Shown: piece after piece, positions 39,107 through 49,634 of the stretch
Numbering within the stretch: position 1 is the first letter of the stretch
How the letters are laid out: every line of letters begins with the position of its first letter
Source: Chromobacterium alticapitis
GTDB taxonomy: Bacteria > Pseudomonadota > Gammaproteobacteria > Burkholderiales > Chromobacteriaceae
DNA length: 64,000 nt
Assembly (NCBI RefSeq): GCF_002924365.1
Contig: NZ_PQWB01000045.1
Location: 1-64,000, forward strand
Direction: 5' to 3'
Notes under the pieces: generated by a model
The model's input: only the letters and a program-made list of their open reading frames with translations
What the model was told of the DNA's origin: nothing
Database searches by the model: none
Program-made: the position numbers and the translations under genes

Positions 39107-40450
39107 TTAACCCCCAAGTAGGCGGCTGAAATCATTCAGCATGGCAAACGCCATCAAAGACGCCAGCAATATGAAACCAATTTTTTGTCCGAGCAATTGC
39201 GCCCGTTCGCTGACGGGCTTACCTCTGACCAACTCCGCGACATAATACATTAAGTGGCCCCCATCCAGAACCGGTATGGGGAGCAGATTCAGTATGCCTA
39301 TGCTGATGCTGATCAGCGCCAGGAACTCCAGGTACGGGCTCACGCCCTCGCGCGCGGTCTGTCCCGCCACATTGGCGATGGTCAATGGCCCGGACAGATT
39401 GTTCAGCGAGGCATGGCCAATCAGCATATTGCCCAGGAATTTCAAGCTCATCCAGGCGGTGGCGCCGGTTTTCGCGCCGGCTTCGGCCAGCGCGCCCAGC
39501 GCGTCGTAATGGACCATGAAGGAAAGCTTGTCGTTCCAGGCAGCATCGGGCAACGGCGCGACGCCTATGCGGCCCGCCACCTCGTCGCCCTGGCTCACCG
39601 ACTCCGGACGCAGCTTGACATCCAGCGGCTTGCCCTCGCGCTCGATGCGCACGCGCAAATCCTTGCCTGGGCTGTTGCGCACCATTTGCACCCAATCCTC
39701 CCAGCGCGGCAGCAGCAGGCCATCCACCGCCTGCAGCTTGTCGCCGGCCCTCAGGCCAGCCTTGGCCGCCGCGCCGCCAGGCTCCACCGCGCCGATTGCC
39801 GGCAGGAATCGCGCCGGAGACAGGCCGGGATCGCCCTGCTGCAGCGCCTGCACCGCCTTGTCGCCGAAACGCTCGGCCACGATGCGCCGCTCGGCGGAGG
39901 CGCCTGCCTCGGTCTGCACGCGAACGGGAATCGCGCTTGCCGACATAGCGGCATCGACCAACGCGAGCCGGGCTTCCTGCCAGCTGCCTACCGGCTTCCC
40001 CGCCACGTCCACGATGCGGTCTCCCTCGCGGAAACCCGCGGCCGCGGCCGGACTCTGCGCGATCACCGTACCGACCAGCGGCTTCAGCTGCGGCACGCCC
40101 TGAGCGATCACCACCCAATACAGCAAGACGGCCAACAGCAGATTGGCCAACGGTCCCGCCGCGACGATGGCGATGCGTTTTAGCGCGTGCTGGTTGTTGA
40201 AGGCCCGGCCGCGCTCTTCCGGCATGACAAAGCCTTCGCGCTCATCCAGCATCTTGACGTAGCCGCCCAACGGAATCGGACAGATCACCCACTCGGTTTC
40301 GCGCGGCCGGAAACGCAGCAGGGGCGTGCCGAAGCCGAGCGAAAATCGCAGCACGCGCACGCCGCACAATTTGGCCACCCAGTAGTGGCCCAGCTCATGG
40401 AAAGTGACCAGCACGCCGATGGCTAGCAGGAAGGCGAAAACGGTCAGCAT
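39107..40450 (-). CDS. rseP: Site-2 protease RseP
   Basis: A 447-residue inner-membrane zinc protease that cleaves anti-sigma factors and signal peptide remnants. The zinc motif is FHELGHY (residues about 18-24), the PDZ domains are around [18 protein letters not shown] and [16 protein letters not shown], and the third metal ligand is in [13 protein letters not shown]. Four hydrophobic segments are visible. The start overlaps the dxr end by 7 bp. Confidence 0.95.
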   Translation of the reverse strand: MLTVFAFLLAIGVLVTFHELGHYWVAKLCGVRVLRFSLGFGTPLLRFRPRETEWVICPIPLGGYVKMLDEREGFVMPEERGRAFNNQHALKRIAIVAAGPLANLLLAVLLYWVVIAQGVPQLKPLVGTVIAQSPAAAAGFREGDRIVDVAGKPVGSWQEARLALVDAAMSASAIPVRVQTEAGASAERRIVAERFGDKAVQALQQGDPGLSPARFLPAIGAVEPGGAAAKAGLRAGDKLQAVDGLLLPRWEDWVQMVRNSPGKDLRVRIEREGKPLDVKLRPESVSQGDEVAGRIGVAPLPDAAWNDKLSFMVHYDALGALAEAGAKTGATAWMSLKFLGNMLIGHASLNNLSGPLTIANVAGQTAREGVSPYLEFLALISISIGILNLLPIPVLDGGHLMYYVAELVRGKPVSERAQLLGQKIGFILLASLMAFAMLNDFSRLLGG

Positions 40451-41628
40451 GCCGCCACCCTTTGCTCCGCATGGCGACGGGCCTCGGCATCGCGGTCCAA
40501 TAGCGCCGCCAGCGAATCGCTGGCTGCAGTCGACACTCTGGACAGGGTATCGGCCACGATGCGCGGAATGTCGAGAAAACGGATGCGTCCGGCCAGAAAG
40601 GCCGCCACCGCCACTTCATTGGCCGCGTTCAACACCGCCGGAGCGTCGCCGCCGGTTTCCAGCGCGTCGAAAGCCAGCTGCAGGCAGGGAAAACGTTGCG
40701 CATCCGGCTTTTCAAAAGTCAGATCGCCCATGGAGAAGAAATCCAGCGAGGCTACGCCGGCCTCTATCCGTTCAGGCCAGGACAGCGCGCAGGCGATGGG
40801 GGTGCGCATATCGGGCGAACCCAACTGCGCCATGACCGAACCGTCTCGGTACTGCACCATGGAATGGATCACGCTCTGCGGATGCACCACCACTTCGATT
40901 TGCGAGGGGCGCGCATTGAACAGCCAGCGCGCCTCTATCACTTCGAGACCCTTGTTCATCAGCGTGGCGGAGTCGACGGAAATCTTGCGCCCCATGCTCC
41001 AGTTGGGATGGCGGCAGGCATCGTCCGGGGTGACGTGGAGCAAGTCATCGGCGGAGCGCGTGCGGAACGGGCCGCCGGACGCTGTCAGGATGATCTTGCG
41101 CACGCCCGCGGCCGCGGCGTCGCCGGCGTAGTCCGCCGGCAACGATTGGAAGATGGCGCTGTGTTCGCTATCCACCGGCAACAGCGCGGCGCCGCTGCCC
41201 CGCACGGCGTCCATGAACAGGCTGCCCGCCACCACCAGCGACTCTTTGTTCGCCAACAGAATCCGCTTGCCGGCGCGCGCCGCGGCCAAGGCCGACGGCA
41301 GGCCGGCCGCGCCGACGATCGCGGCCATCACGGCATCCACCTCAGGCAGGACGGCAACCTGCTCCAGCGCTTGCGGACCGTGCAGCACCTCGCCGCCCAG
41401 CCCGGCGTCCGTCAAACGGGCGCGCAAACGAGCGGCGGATTCGGCATCCGCCACCACGAGATAATCGGGATGAAAACGACTGGCCTGCTCAAACAGTTTG
41501 TCGAGCTGGCTGTGCGCGGTGAGCGCCACCACTCGGTAGCGCTCGGGATGACGGGCGATCACGTCCAGCGTGCTGCAACCCACGCTGCCAGTCGCCCCCA
41601 GTACGGCAATACCCTGAGGTTTGCTCAT
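40444..41628 (-). CDS. dxr: 1-deoxy-D-xylulose 5-phosphate reductoisomerase
   Basis: A 394-residue NADPH enzyme of the MEP isoprenoid pathway. [21 protein letters not shown] binds [39 protein letters not shown] and [23 protein letters not shown] hold metal and substrate. It sits between cdsA (15 bp) and rseP (overlap), as in other betaproteobacteria. Confidence 0.97.
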   Translation of the reverse strand: MSKPQGIAVLGATGSVGCSTLDVIARHPERYRVVALTAHSQLDKLFEQASRFHPDYLVVADAESAARLRARLTDAGLGGEVLHGPQALEQVAVLPEVDAVMAAIVGAAGLPSALAAARAGKRILLANKESLVVAGSLFMDAVRGSGAALLPVDSEHSAIFQSLPADYAGDAAAAGVRKIILTASGGPFRTRSADDLLHVTPDDACRHPNWSMGRKISVDSATLMNKGLEVIEARWLFNARPSQIEVVVHPQSVIHSMVQYRDGSVMAQLGSPDMRTPIACALSWPERIEAGVASLDFFSMGDLTFEKPDAQRFPCLQLAFDALETGGDAPAVLNAANEVAVAAFLAGRIRFLDIPRIVADTLSRVSTAASDSLAALLDRDAEARRHAEQRVAAC

Positions 41629-41643
41629 ATGAACTTTCCAGAA

Positions 41644-42450
41644 TTACATGCCGCCCAGCACGCGCAGGGCATTGCTGACCGCCAGCACGGCGATCAGGCT
41701 GTCTATGCGATCGTACACGCCGCCATGACCCGGCAGCAGCGCGCTGCTGTCCTTGATGCCGGCGGAACGTTTGAACCAGGATTCCAACAGGTCGCCGCAT
41801 ACGCTGACCGCGGTCAACGGCAGGGCCAGCAGCAGCATCGCCCACAGCGGCAGGCGGATGTCCAGCCAACCGAAATGATCCACCAGCGCCACGTACAACG
41901 CCGCGCAGACGACGGCGCCGTAAACGCCCTCCCAGCTCTTGCCTGGACTGATGGCCGGCGCCAGCTTGCGGCGGCCAAAGGCTTTGCCCGAGAAGTATGC
42001 GGCTACGTCCGCCACCCAAACCAGGCCCATCACGGCCAGCAGCGTCAACGCGTCATGCGGGGTCGGCTGCGGCCGCCATTCCAGGAAGGCGAACCAAGCC
42101 GGCAGCATCAGCGCCCAGCCTAACAGCCAGGCGCGCGCGCCGGATGGCATGGACCAGCGCTTGGCCAGCCACAAGGGAACCAGCAGCAGCCAGAACGCCA
42201 ATGCCAGGCCGTGCACTGCGGCATGCATACGCCAGTGTCCAAACCAGGCGACCACGGCGAACAACGTCGACAAGACCAGGTAGGCGGCTTGTTCCGGCAG
42301 GCGCATTTTGACCATGCGGGTGTATTCCCATAGAGCCAACAGCACGATCAACCAGGAAAAGCCGCCCCAGGCGGCCGCAGAAAACAGAAAAAGCGCTGCC
42401 AACATCAGCGGCAGCAGCACCAGCGCGGTGAGAATACGCGTTTTGAGCAT
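41644..42450 (-). CDS. cdsA: Phosphatidate cytidylyltransferase
   Basis: A 268-residue membrane enzyme that makes CDP-diacylglycerol. About seven hydrophobic segments; the family signature is SVCGDLLESWFKRSAGIKDS followed by LLPGHGGVYDRIDSLI, with the conserved acidic residues. It starts 3 bp after the uppS stop. Confidence 0.96.
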   Translation of the reverse strand: MLKTRILTALVLLPLMLAALFLFSAAAWGGFSWLIVLLALWEYTRMVKMRLPEQAAYLVLSTLFAVVAWFGHWRMHAAVHGLALAFWLLLVPLWLAKRWSMPSGARAWLLGWALMLPAWFAFLEWRPQPTPHDALTLLAVMGLVWVADVAAYFSGKAFGRRKLAPAISPGKSWEGVYGAVVCAALYVALVDHFGWLDIRLPLWAMLLLALPLTAVSVCGDLLESWFKRSAGIKDSSALLPGHGGVYDRIDSLIAVLAVSNALRVLGGM

Positions 42451-42453
42451 GTG

Positions 42454-43209
42454 TCAGGATCGATCGCGGCGCAGATGCTCCGGCAATTGCTCGCTGGTGC
42501 GACCAAAGCGCCGTTCACGCTGCCAGTACGAGGAAATGGCCTGCTCCAGCGCCGCGCGATCGAAGTCGGGCCACAGCAGATCGGTGAAATACAGCTCGGA
42601 ATACGCCAGTTGCCACAGCAAGAAGTTGCTGATGCGCTGCTCGCCGCCGGTGCGGATGAACAGATCCGGCTCCGGCGCCCACGCCATGGTCAGATGCTGG
42701 CTCAGGGCTTCCTCGGTGATTTCCGCTACACCCGCCTTCAGCAACTGATTGGCGGCCTGAACGATGTCCCAGCGACCGCCGTAGTCAGCCGCGATGCTGA
42801 GCACCAGACCGTCATTGTCGGCGGTTTTGGCTTCCGCCTTGGCGATGCGCTCTCGCAACTCGGCATTGAATCGCTCGCGCGAGCCCAACACCTGCAGCCG
42901 GATATTGTTGCTGTGCAGCCTCGCCACCTCATTGTCCAGCGCGCGCAAGAACAGCTCCATCAGAAAGCTGACTTCCTCCTGCGGCCGGCGCCAGTTTTCA
43001 GTGGAAAACGCGAACAAGGTCAGATAACCGACGCCCAGCTCCTTGCACGCTTTGACAATCTCGCGCACGGCATCCAGCCCCTTTTTGTGGCCGGCCACGC
43101 GCGGCAGAAAGCGCTTTTTGGCCCAGCGGCCATTGCCATCCATGATGATGGCGATATGCCGAGGAGGCTCTTGCCCCTCCGACACACCCTTCCAGGATGC
43201 GGAAAACAA
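42454..43209 (-). CDS. uppS: Undecaprenyl diphosphate synthase
   Basis: A 251-residue cis-prenyltransferase for the lipid carrier of cell wall synthesis. [20 protein letters not shown] carries the catalytic Asp, [14 protein letters not shown] the second substrate-binding region, and [20 protein letters not shown] the C-terminal signature. Ten bp separate it from frr. Confidence 0.96.
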   Translation of the reverse strand: MFSASWKGVSEGQEPPRHIAIIMDGNGRWAKKRFLPRVAGHKKGLDAVREIVKACKELGVGYLTLFAFSTENWRRPQEEVSFLMELFLRALDNEVARLHSNNIRLQVLGSRERFNAELRERIAKAEAKTADNDGLVLSIAADYGGRWDIVQAANQLLKAGVAEITEEALSQHLTMAWAPEPDLFIRTGGEQRISNFLLWQLAYSELYFTDLLWPDFDRAALEQAISSYWQRERRFGRTSEQLPEHLRRDRS

Positions 43210-43219
43210 GAGCTACCCC

Positions 43220-43777
43220 TTACACTGCCATCAAATCGGCTTCTTTGGCGGCCAGCATCTTGTCGACTTCGGCAGTGTACTTGTCAGTCAGCTTCTGGAT
43301 TTCGTCCTGGCCGCGGCGCTCTTCGTCCTCGGTGATGGCCTTGTCCTTCAGCAGGTTCTTGAACTCGGTGTTGGAATCGCGGCGGATGTTGCGCATGGCT
43401 ACACGCGCGCCTTCGGCTTCGCCGCGCACTACCTTGATCAGATCCTTGCGGCGCTCTTCGGTCAGCATGGGCATGGGCACGCGGATGATTTCGCCCATGG
43501 AGGCCGGGTTCAGGCCCAGGTCGGAATCACGGATGGCCTTTTCGATCTTGGCCAGCATCGGCTTCTCCCACGGCTGCACGCCTATGGTGCGGGCGTCGAT
43601 CAGGGTGACGTTGGCCACCTGATTCACCGGCACGTCGCTGCCGTAATAGTCAACCATGACATGATCCAGAATGCCGGTATGGGCTCGGCCGGTACGAACC
43701 TTGCCAAGGTCGTTCTTGAACGCCTCCAGCGATTTCTGCATTTTTTGTTCGGCCGATTTTTTAATCTCGTTAATCAT
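43220..43777 (-). CDS. frr: Ribosome recycling factor
   Basis: A 185-residue two-domain protein that splits the post-termination complex with [51 protein letters not shown] and [17 protein letters not shown] are conserved, as is the length of 185. A 14-bp inverted repeat lies between it and pyrH. Confidence 0.97.
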   Translation of the reverse strand: MINEIKKSAEQKMQKSLEAFKNDLGKVRTGRAHTGILDHVMVDYYGSDVPVNQVANVTLIDARTIGVQPWEKPMLAKIEKAIRDSDLGLNPASMGEIIRVPMPMLTEERRKDLIKVVRGEAEGARVAMRNIRRDSNTEFKNLLKDKAITEDEERRGQDEIQKLTDKYTAEVDKMLAAKEADLMAV

Positions 43778-43807
43778 GTCGCACTCCCAATCGAAACTTC
43801 AAATGAC

Positions 43808-43839
43808 AAGGCGAAAACGGCCATTGCCGTTTTCGCCTT
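43808..43839 (-). repeat. 14-bp perfect inverted repeat between pyrH and frr
   Basis: AAGGCGAAAACGGC-CATT-GCCGTTTTCGCCTT, 16 bp past the pyrH stop and 30 bp before frr. The T's are inside the stem, so it is a weak terminator; attenuation or RNA processing is possible. Confidence 0.6.
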
Positions 43840-43854
43840 CAGCAATTTTCAAAC

Positions 43855-44574
43855 TCAGCAGTGTACCAGCGTGCCTTCGTCTTCGCCAAGCACGACCCGG
43901 CGCAACGCGCCGTTCTTGAAGATGCTGAACACCTTGATGTTCAGGTTCTGATCGCGGCACAGCGCGAAGGCGGTGGCATCCATCACCTTCAAATTGCGCG
44001 AGATGGCTTCGTCGAAAGTCAGGGTCTGGTAGCGCACCGCGTCCGGATTCTTTTTCGGATCATCGGTATATACGCCGTCGACCTTGGTGGCCTTCAGCAT
44101 GATGTCCACGTTCATTTCCATGCCGCGCAGCGCGGCGGCGGTATCCGTCGTAAAGAAGGGATTGCCGGTGCCGGCGGCGAAAATCACCACCTTGCCTTCT
44201 TCCAGGTATTGCATGGCCTTGCCGCGCACATAGGGCTCGGCGATTTGCTGCATGGTCAGCGCGGACTGCACGCGGGCGATCAGACCCACCTTGGTCATCG
44301 CGTCTTTCAGCGCCAGCGCGTTCATCACAGTGGCCATCATGCCCATATAATCCGCCGTGGCGCGATCCATGCCAGCGGCTGCCGGCGCGACGCCGCGGAA
44401 AATATTGCCGCCGCCGATCACGATGCCCACCTCCACACCCAGCTCTACCACTTCCTTGATCTGGCCCACGATCTGTTCGATCGTGGTGCGGTTGATACCA
44501 TAGCTGTCATCCCCCATCAGGGCTTCGCCGGAAAGTTTCAGCAGGATGCGTTTATAGGCAGGAACTTGGCTCAT
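43855..44574 (-). CDS. pyrH: Uridylate kinase
   Basis: A 239-residue bacterial UMP kinase. [21 protein letters not shown] binds phosphate, [12 protein letters not shown] and [20 protein letters not shown] are signature segments, and [18 protein letters not shown] lies in the C-terminal half. It is the usual neighbour of tsf and frr. Confidence 0.97.
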   Translation of the reverse strand: MSQVPAYKRILLKLSGEALMGDDSYGINRTTIEQIVGQIKEVVELGVEVGIVIGGGNIFRGVAPAAAGMDRATADYMGMMATVMNALALKDAMTKVGLIARVQSALTMQQIAEPYVRGKAMQYLEEGKVVIFAAGTGNPFFTTDTAAALRGMEMNVDIMLKATKVDGVYTDDPKKNPDAVRYQTLTFDEAISRNLKVMDATAFALCRDQNLNIKVFSIFKNGALRRVVLGEDEGTLVHC

Positions 44575-44610
44575 GATGTCCTCGGTATTGGCGGTTTATG
44601 GTATTACAGT

Positions 44611-44642
44611 TTGCAAAACGGCACCCTGCAAGCAGGGTGCCG
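44611..44642 (-). terminator. Intrinsic terminator after tsf
   Basis: CGGCACCCTGC and GCAGGGTGCCG pair (11 bp), followed on the minus strand by TTTTGC. It lies 24 bp after the tsf stop and 37 bp before pyrH, so pyrH transcription may be partly separate. Confidence 0.75.
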
Positions 44643-44665
44643 TCGGTACAGCGGTAGCGCTAAGC

Positions 44666-45532
44666 TTACAGCTTGGCGGCGGCGGCCACTTCAGCGGCGT
44701 AATCCACTACCTTCTTCTCGATGCCTTCGCCCACCACGAACATGGTAAACGCCTTCACCGAGGCTTTTTGCTCGGCCAGCAGCTTTTCAACCGTCTGATC
44801 CGGGTTCTTGACGAAAGGCTGGCCCATCAGGGTCACTTCAGCCAGGAACTTGTTCACGCGGCCTTCCACCATCTTGGCGACGATGTCGGCCGGCTTGCCG
44901 GACTCGGCAGCCTGAGCAGTGTAGATCTTGCGTTCTTGTTCCAGGGTTTCGGCCGGAACTTGGTCCTTGGACACGCAGATCGGCTTGGAAGCGGCGATGT
45001 GCATGGCCACGTCCTTGCCCACTTGCTCGACGCCGGCGTAGTCGACGATCACGCCGATCTTGGCGCCGTGCAGGTAGGTGGCGATCGCGCCTTCGGTCTG
45101 GTAGCGAACGAAGCGACGGATGGTCATGTTCTCGCCCAGCTTGGCGATGGCGGCCTTGCGGATTTCTTCCACTTGCTGACCGTCGACTTCAACGGAAGCC
45201 AGAGCCTCAACGTCGGCCGGGTTGGCGATGGCGACGGCCTTGGCGGCGGCGGCGGCCAGCGCCAGGAAGGTCGGATCCTTGGCGACGAAGTCGGTTTCGC
45301 AGTTCACTTCCACCAGGGCGCCCACACCAGCCTCGACGTAAGAACCGATGATGCCTTCGGCAGCCAGGCGGCCGGCCATTTTGGAGGCCTTGTTGCCGGA
45401 CTTGATGCGCAGGATTTCTTCAGCCTTGGCCAGGTCGCCCTCGGCTTCAACCAGAGCCTTCTTGCACTCCATCATGCCGAGGCCGGTGGCCGCGCGCAGA
45501 TCCGAAACCATTTTTGCGGTGATTTCCGCCAT
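44666..45532 (-). CDS. tsf: Elongation factor Ts
   Basis: A 288-residue guanine-nucleotide exchange factor for EF-Tu. [27 protein letters not shown] and [28 protein letters not shown] are the two EF-Ts signatures. The start at 45532 (MAEIT) is preferred over the ATG 6 bp earlier. It follows rpsB across a hairpin terminator/attenuator. Confidence 0.97.
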   Translation of the reverse strand: MAEITAKMVSDLRAATGLGMMECKKALVEAEGDLAKAEEILRIKSGNKASKMAGRLAAEGIIGSYVEAGVGALVEVNCETDFVAKDPTFLALAAAAAKAVAIANPADVEALASVEVDGQQVEEIRKAAIAKLGENMTIRRFVRYQTEGAIATYLHGAKIGVIVDYAGVEQVGKDVAMHIAASKPICVSKDQVPAETLEQERKIYTAQAAESGKPADIVAKMVEGRVNKFLAEVTLMGQPFVKNPDQTVEKLLAEQKASVKAFTMFVVGEGIEKKVVDYAAEVAAAAKL

Positions 45533-45576
45533 CTTCACTACTCCTAAAGATTGTGATTACGTAAATACTCGGGTCC

Positions 45577-45602
45577 AAAAAAAGGGGCTTGCGCCCCTTT
45601 TG
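45577..45602 (-). terminator. Terminator/attenuator between rpsB and tsf
   Basis: AAAAGGGGC-GCAA-GCCCCTTTT with a T7 run on the minus strand, 7 bp past the rpsB stop. It probably reduces read-through so that S2 exceeds EF-Ts, or is partly antiterminated. Confidence 0.8.
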
Positions 45603-45608
45603 GTCCGC

Positions 45609-46340
45609 TTACTCGGCTTGAGCCGTTTCAGCGGCGGCGACGATCTCTTGCAGAGAGTGCGCGCGGCCTTCCAGTACGGCGTCGGCGATGCCGCGAGCGT
45701 ACAGGCGGATGGCGCGACTGGAGTCGTCGTTGCCCGGAACCACGTAATCGATGCCGTCCGGGGAGTTGTTGGTGTCAACAACGCCGATTACCGGAATGCC
45801 CAGCTTCTTGGCTTCAACCACGGTGCCCTTTTGGTAACCGGTGTCGATAACGAAGATGGCGTCCGGCAGACCCTTCATATCCTTGATACCGCCCAGGGAG
45901 CGCTCGAGCTTTTCAACTTCGCGCTGCAGGTCCAGCAGTTCTTTCTTGTTGTAACCGGTATCGCCGGCGGCTTCCAGGATGGCGCGCTTCTCTTCAAGAC
46001 GCTTGATGGACTGCTTCACGGTCTTGTAGTTGGTCAGCATGCCGCCCAGCCAGCGGTGGTCGACAAACGGCATGCCGCAACGGGCAGCTTCTTCACGGAC
46101 GATCTCACGCGCCTGACGCTTGGTGCCAACAAACATTACGGTACCCTTGTTGGCGGCCAGACGACGCACATATTCCTGGGCGCTGACGAACAGCGGCAGA
46201 GTCTTTTCCAGGTTGATGATGTGAATCTTGTTGCGGCTGCCAAAGATGTACTGAGCCATCTTCGGGTTCCAGAAACGGGTTTGGTGGCCGAAGTGAACGC
46301 CGGCCTCAAGCATTTGACGCATGGTAACGTTGGTGGACAT
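45609..46340 (-). CDS. rpsB: 30S ribosomal protein S2
   Basis: A 243-residue ribosomal protein. [22 protein letters not shown] and the later [47 protein letters not shown] are the two S2 signatures. A strong TAGGAG ribosome site lies before the ATG. It is the first gene of the long minus-strand cluster. Confidence 0.98.
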   Translation of the reverse strand: MSTNVTMRQMLEAGVHFGHQTRFWNPKMAQYIFGSRNKIHIINLEKTLPLFVSAQEYVRRLAANKGTVMFVGTKRQAREIVREEAARCGMPFVDHRWLGGMLTNYKTVKQSIKRLEEKRAILEAAGDTGYNKKELLDLQREVEKLERSLGGIKDMKGLPDAIFVIDTGYQKGTVVEAKKLGIPVIGVVDTNNSPDGIDYVVPGNDDSSRAIRLYARGIADAVLEGRAHSLQEIVAAAETAQAE

Positions 46341-46460
46341 GCAAAAACTCCTAAAAGGGTTAAGCCTCCATCCGCGCAGACAACCCGGCGATGCCGGGCA
46401 CCCTTTGGCGCGAATGTGCGTAGTTTAGATATAAGATTCTCCGCCGGGATGGCAGAGAAC
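46341..46460 (-). promoter_or_regulatory. rpsB leader RNA with a GC hairpin
   Basis: The roughly 120-nt 5' leader contains CCCGGC-ATC-GCCGGG (46384-46398). In gammaproteobacteria the rpsB leader is bound by S2 for autoregulation; equivalence here is inference. Confidence 0.35.
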
Positions 46461-46465
46461 GCGAG

Positions 46466-46495
46466 ATTCTAGCATCCTGAAGCCAGTCCCCTCAA
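46466..46495 (-). promoter_or_regulatory. Probable rpsB promoter
   Basis: On the minus strand TTGAGG, an 18-bp spacer and TAGAAT preceded by TG (extended -10: TGCTAGAAT). Transcription would start near 46459 and drive rpsB-tsf. Confidence 0.6.
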
Positions 46496-46680
46496 GCCTC
46501 TCGGCCGGTTTTTCGCGCTTCGCGGCTGCGGCGCAATCGATTCCGTGCCGTCCATGCGACAAACCAGGTCGGCAGCACGCCCAGCAGGAAAGCCACGGCC
46601 AAGCCGCCGCCCACGCTGTCCTGGCCCACGGCGAACATCAATACCACATATAACCAAGCCAACAGCACGATCAGCATCAT
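46492..46680 (-). CDS. Small membrane protein, function unknown
   Basis: A 62-residue protein: hydrophobic segments at about 1-18 (MMLIVLLAWLYVVLMFAVG) and 25-45 (GGLAVAFLLGVLPTWFVAWT), then a basic tail (RNRLRRSREARKTGR) that would face the cytoplasm. No clear ribosome site. Its end overlaps the -35 of the rpsB promoter. It is divergent from the nitronate monooxygenase. Confidence 0.5.
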   Translation of the reverse strand: MMLIVLLAWLYVVLMFAVGQDSVGGGLAVAFLLGVLPTWFVAWTARNRLRRSREARKTGREA

Positions 46681-46761
46681 GATTTAAACAATCGTTTGAA
46701 TTTTGCGAAAAAAGCATCAACAATAGAACATCGCCATTCTAACCCAGACCACCCGCCCACC

Positions 46762-47793
46762 ATGCAAACCGCCATCACTCGCCTGCTCGGCATCGAACGC
46801 CCACTGCTCTGCCCCGGCATGAGCTATATCGCCACGCCCGAGCTGGTGGCCGCCGTTTCCAATGCCGGCGGGCTCGGCATTCTGGCCACCGGCCCGCTAA
46901 ATGCCGAGGCCACCCGCGCCGCCATCCGCCGCATCCGCGAGCTGACTGACAAGCCCTTCGGCGTGGGGTGCACGCTGATGATGCCGGGCGCGGCCGACAA
47001 TGCCCGGGTCGCGCTGGAAGAGAAGGCTCCGCTGATCAACTACTCGCTGGGCAAGGGAGACTGGATAGCCGAGGCCGCCCACGCATACGGCGGCAAAGTG
47101 CTGGCTACGGTGGTGACGGAGAAACATGCCCGATCCGCTGAAAAAAGCGGCGCCGACGCCTTGCTGGTCACGGGCCACGAGGCCGCGGCGCATGGCGGCA
47201 GCGTCACCTCCCTGGTGCTGATCCCGGCCATCCGCAAGGCGTCGTCGCTGCCCATCGTGGCTGCCGGCGGCTTTGCCGGCGGCGAAGGCCTACTAGCCGC
47301 CCTGGCGCTGGGCGCGGACGCCGTAGCCATGGGTTCGCGCATCGCCATGACCCGCGAAAGCCCGGTCCACGCCGCGACCAAGGATATGGTGGCGCAGCGC
47401 GGCGTGGCCGACACCCTGTATTCGAAGAATTTCGACGGCCTGTGGTGCCGCATGATGGACACCCCCGCCGCGCGCCGCGCCTGTCGCAAGCCCTTGGGGC
47501 TGATACCGGCCGCCCTCCGCGCCAGCGCCATGGCCAGGCGCATGGGCATGCCGGTGATGAAGGTGGCGATCGGCGGCATGATCCGCCAGCCGCAAGCCTT
47601 GCGCCAACTAGCCTTGTTTGGCGCGGCTACGGAATCCATCCGACTGGCGATCCAGGATGGCGATCATGAAAAGGGCGTGCAATTGATAGGCCAAGCGCAG
47701 GGACTGATAAACGATGTGCCAACCGTGGCCGAATTATTCGCGCGAGTGATGAGCGAGGCCCAAACCAGCCGCGCACGACTCGCGGACTTGTGA
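46762..47793 (+). CDS. Nitronate monooxygenase-family flavoenzyme
   Basis: A 343-residue TIM-barrel FMN protein. TRLLGIERPLLCPGMSYIATPELVAAVSNAGGLGILATG is the N-terminal half site; ALLVTGHEAAAHGGSV and LPIVAAGGFAGGEGLLAALALGADAVAMGSRIAMTRES are the FMN phosphate loops. The family includes nitronate (propionate 3-nitronate) oxidases and enoyl reductases (FabK-like). The ATG at 46762 starts the conserved domain; the ribosome site is weak. Confidence 0.88.
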   Translation: MQTAITRLLGIERPLLCPGMSYIATPELVAAVSNAGGLGILATGPLNAEATRAAIRRIRELTDKPFGVGCTLMMPGAADNARVALEEKAPLINYSLGKGDWIAEAAHAYGGKVLATVVTEKHARSAEKSGADALLVTGHEAAAHGGSVTSLVLIPAIRKASSLPIVAAGGFAGGEGLLAALALGADAVAMGSRIAMTRESPVHAATKDMVAQRGVADTLYSKNFDGLWCRMMDTPAARRACRKPLGLIPAALRASAMARRMGMPVMKVAIGGMIRQPQALRQLALFGAATESIRLAIQDGDHEKGVQLIGQAQGLINDVPTVAELFARVMSEAQTSRARLADL

Positions 47794-47835
47794 GGGAAAG
47801 CGGCCGGCCTCGCCAGCCGCGCTCCCCGCCGCGAA

Positions 47836-49047
47836 TCAGCGCGGCGCCTGCTCGACCACGATCATCGCCTCGCCGCGCCGCTCATGGCTGAAGCGGATCA
47901 GAACCGCGATCGCCAAGGCCACCAAGCCAGCCACAACGGCCATTGCCATGCCGTAGTCCCCGCCATTGGCCTTGGCCATATGCGCCTGCAACGGACTGTT
48001 GACCGAGGCCAGCAGATTGCCCAGCTGATACACCAAGCCCGGAAAAGTGGCGCGCACAGCCAGCGGCGATATCTCGTTCAAATGGGCCGGAATCACACCC
48101 CAGGCGCCCTGCACGGCGATCTGCATCAAAAAAGCGCCCACAGCCAGCCACAACGGCGTGCTGGAAAAGGCCCATAGCGGCAGCACCGGCAGCGCAAGCA
48201 GCGCCGCCAGCGTGATGGCATTGCGGCGGCCTATCCTCTCAGATAGCGCGCCGATGGACAGCCCGCCGACGATCGCGCCTACATTCAGGCAAATGGCGAT
48301 CAATTGCACGGTGTGCGGATCGAACTTGTGCTGTACGCGCAGGAAGGTTGGATACATGTCCTGCGTGCCGTGCGAGAAGAAGTTGAAGCAGGTCATCAGT
48401 ACGATGGCGTACAGGGACAAACGCCACTGCGCGGCTATGGATTGCAGCAAGCCCGGCTTCTCGTGATGGCGCGCGGCCTCCCAACTCGGGCTTTCCGGAA
48501 CGTTGCGGCGGATGTACAGCGTCAGCAGCGCCGGTAGCAGGCTGAGCATGAACATGCCGCGCCAGCCTATATGATCGAACAACTGGCCGAAGGCCAGCGT
48601 CGCCAGCAGGTAGCCGCTGGGATAGCCAGCCTGCAGCAGACCAGAAACGAAGCCGCGCGATTCCTTGGGTATGCTCTCCATGGTCAGAGACGAGCCCACG
48701 CCCCATTCGCCGCCCATCGCCACGCCGAACAAAGTCCGCAACACCAGCAGCGCCAGCAGATTGGGGGCGAACGCCGACGAGAAGCCCAACAGGGAATACA
48801 ACACGATATTAGCCATCAGTACCGGCCGGCGGCCAAAACGATCCGCCAGCCGTCCGAAGATCAACGCCCCCACCGGCCGCGCCGCCAACGTCAGCATGAT
48901 GGCCCAACTGACCGACTCGATATCGACGCCGAAATCCCGAGCCACATCCTTCAATACGAACACCATCAGGAAAAAGTCGAACGCATCCAGCGTCCAACCC
49001 ATATAACAAGCGAATACCGTCCTTTTCTGCTCTTTGGTCCAGGCCAT
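47836..49047 (-). CDS. MFS transporter, sialate/lactate (metabolite:H+ symporter) type
   Basis: A 403-residue membrane protein with 12 predicted segments. WTLDAFDFFLMVFVLKDVARDFG and RPVGALIFGRLADRFGRRPVLMANIVLYS resemble NanT and SHS-family carboxylate symporters. GGEWGVGSSLTMESIPKESRG is the loop 4-5 signature of metabolite:H+ symporters. Substrate not assignable. It is an isolated gene convergent with the nitronate monooxygenase. Confidence 0.87.
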   Translation of the reverse strand: MAWTKEQKRTVFACYMGWTLDAFDFFLMVFVLKDVARDFGVDIESVSWAIMLTLAARPVGALIFGRLADRFGRRPVLMANIVLYSLLGFSSAFAPNLLALLVLRTLFGVAMGGEWGVGSSLTMESIPKESRGFVSGLLQAGYPSGYLLATLAFGQLFDHIGWRGMFMLSLLPALLTLYIRRNVPESPSWEAARHHEKPGLLQSIAAQWRLSLYAIVLMTCFNFFSHGTQDMYPTFLRVQHKFDPHTVQLIAICLNVGAIVGGLSIGALSERIGRRNAITLAALLALPVLPLWAFSSTPLWLAVGAFLMQIAVQGAWGVIPAHLNEISPLAVRATFPGLVYQLGNLLASVNSPLQAHMAKANGGDYGMAMAVVAGLVALAIAVLIRFSHERRGEAMIVVEQAPR

Positions 49048-49159
49048 TATCGTCTCCTCTATGCCGGGTTTTTACCTCGGTCCAATTCATGATAAATGAA
49101 TTGACAAGGCCAGGCATGCTGGGAAAACATTGACAACAATCTAACGGCATTGCGGCCGC

Positions 49160-49627
49160 TCAGCGCTCGGCCCGAACCCGCGCCTCCTTCAAGCGCAGCA
49201 AGCGCTGGTTGGCGGAGCCACGCCAAGGCTTGCTTGTCGGCAAGTCCTGGCGGTAGCGGCCATCTATTAGGACATCGACGAAGCGCAGGATTTCCAACGC
49301 CCTCACCTCCTCGTAGAGATAGCCTGTCCACAGCCAGATGTCCTTGTCTGGATATCTGTCCTTGAACAAGCGGCACAGCGCCAGCACTTCGGCTCGATTG
49401 GCCGGATGCAGCGGATCGCCGCCGGACAGGCTCAAACCATCGTGCGTGGCGCAATGCGCCAGCAACTGCTCGCGGATTTCGGCGGTGAACGGCCGGCCCG
49501 CCTTGCGATCCCAGGTCGAGGGATTGTGGCAGCCCGGGCAGGCGTGGGGGCAGCCGCAGACGAACAACGTCACCCTCACCCCCTCGCCATTGACCAGATC
49601 GCAAGTGTAGTAGCGGTCGTAATTCAT
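49160..49627 (-). CDS. nrdG: Anaerobic ribonucleotide reductase activating protein
   Basis: A 155-residue radical SAM enzyme that installs the glycyl radical in NrdD. VTLFVCGCPHACPGCHNPSTW contains the C-x3-C-x2-C cluster motif; GLSLSGGDPLHPANRAEV is the SAM-binding GGDP. A GAGG ribosome site precedes it and it starts 7 bp after the nrdD stop. Confidence 0.96.
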   Translation of the reverse strand: MNYDRYYTCDLVNGEGVRVTLFVCGCPHACPGCHNPSTWDRKAGRPFTAEIREQLLAHCATHDGLSLSGGDPLHPANRAEVLALCRLFKDRYPDKDIWLWTGYLYEEVRALEILRFVDVLIDGRYRQDLPTSKPWRGSANQRLLRLKEARVRAER

Positions 49628-49634
49628 TCCGGCC

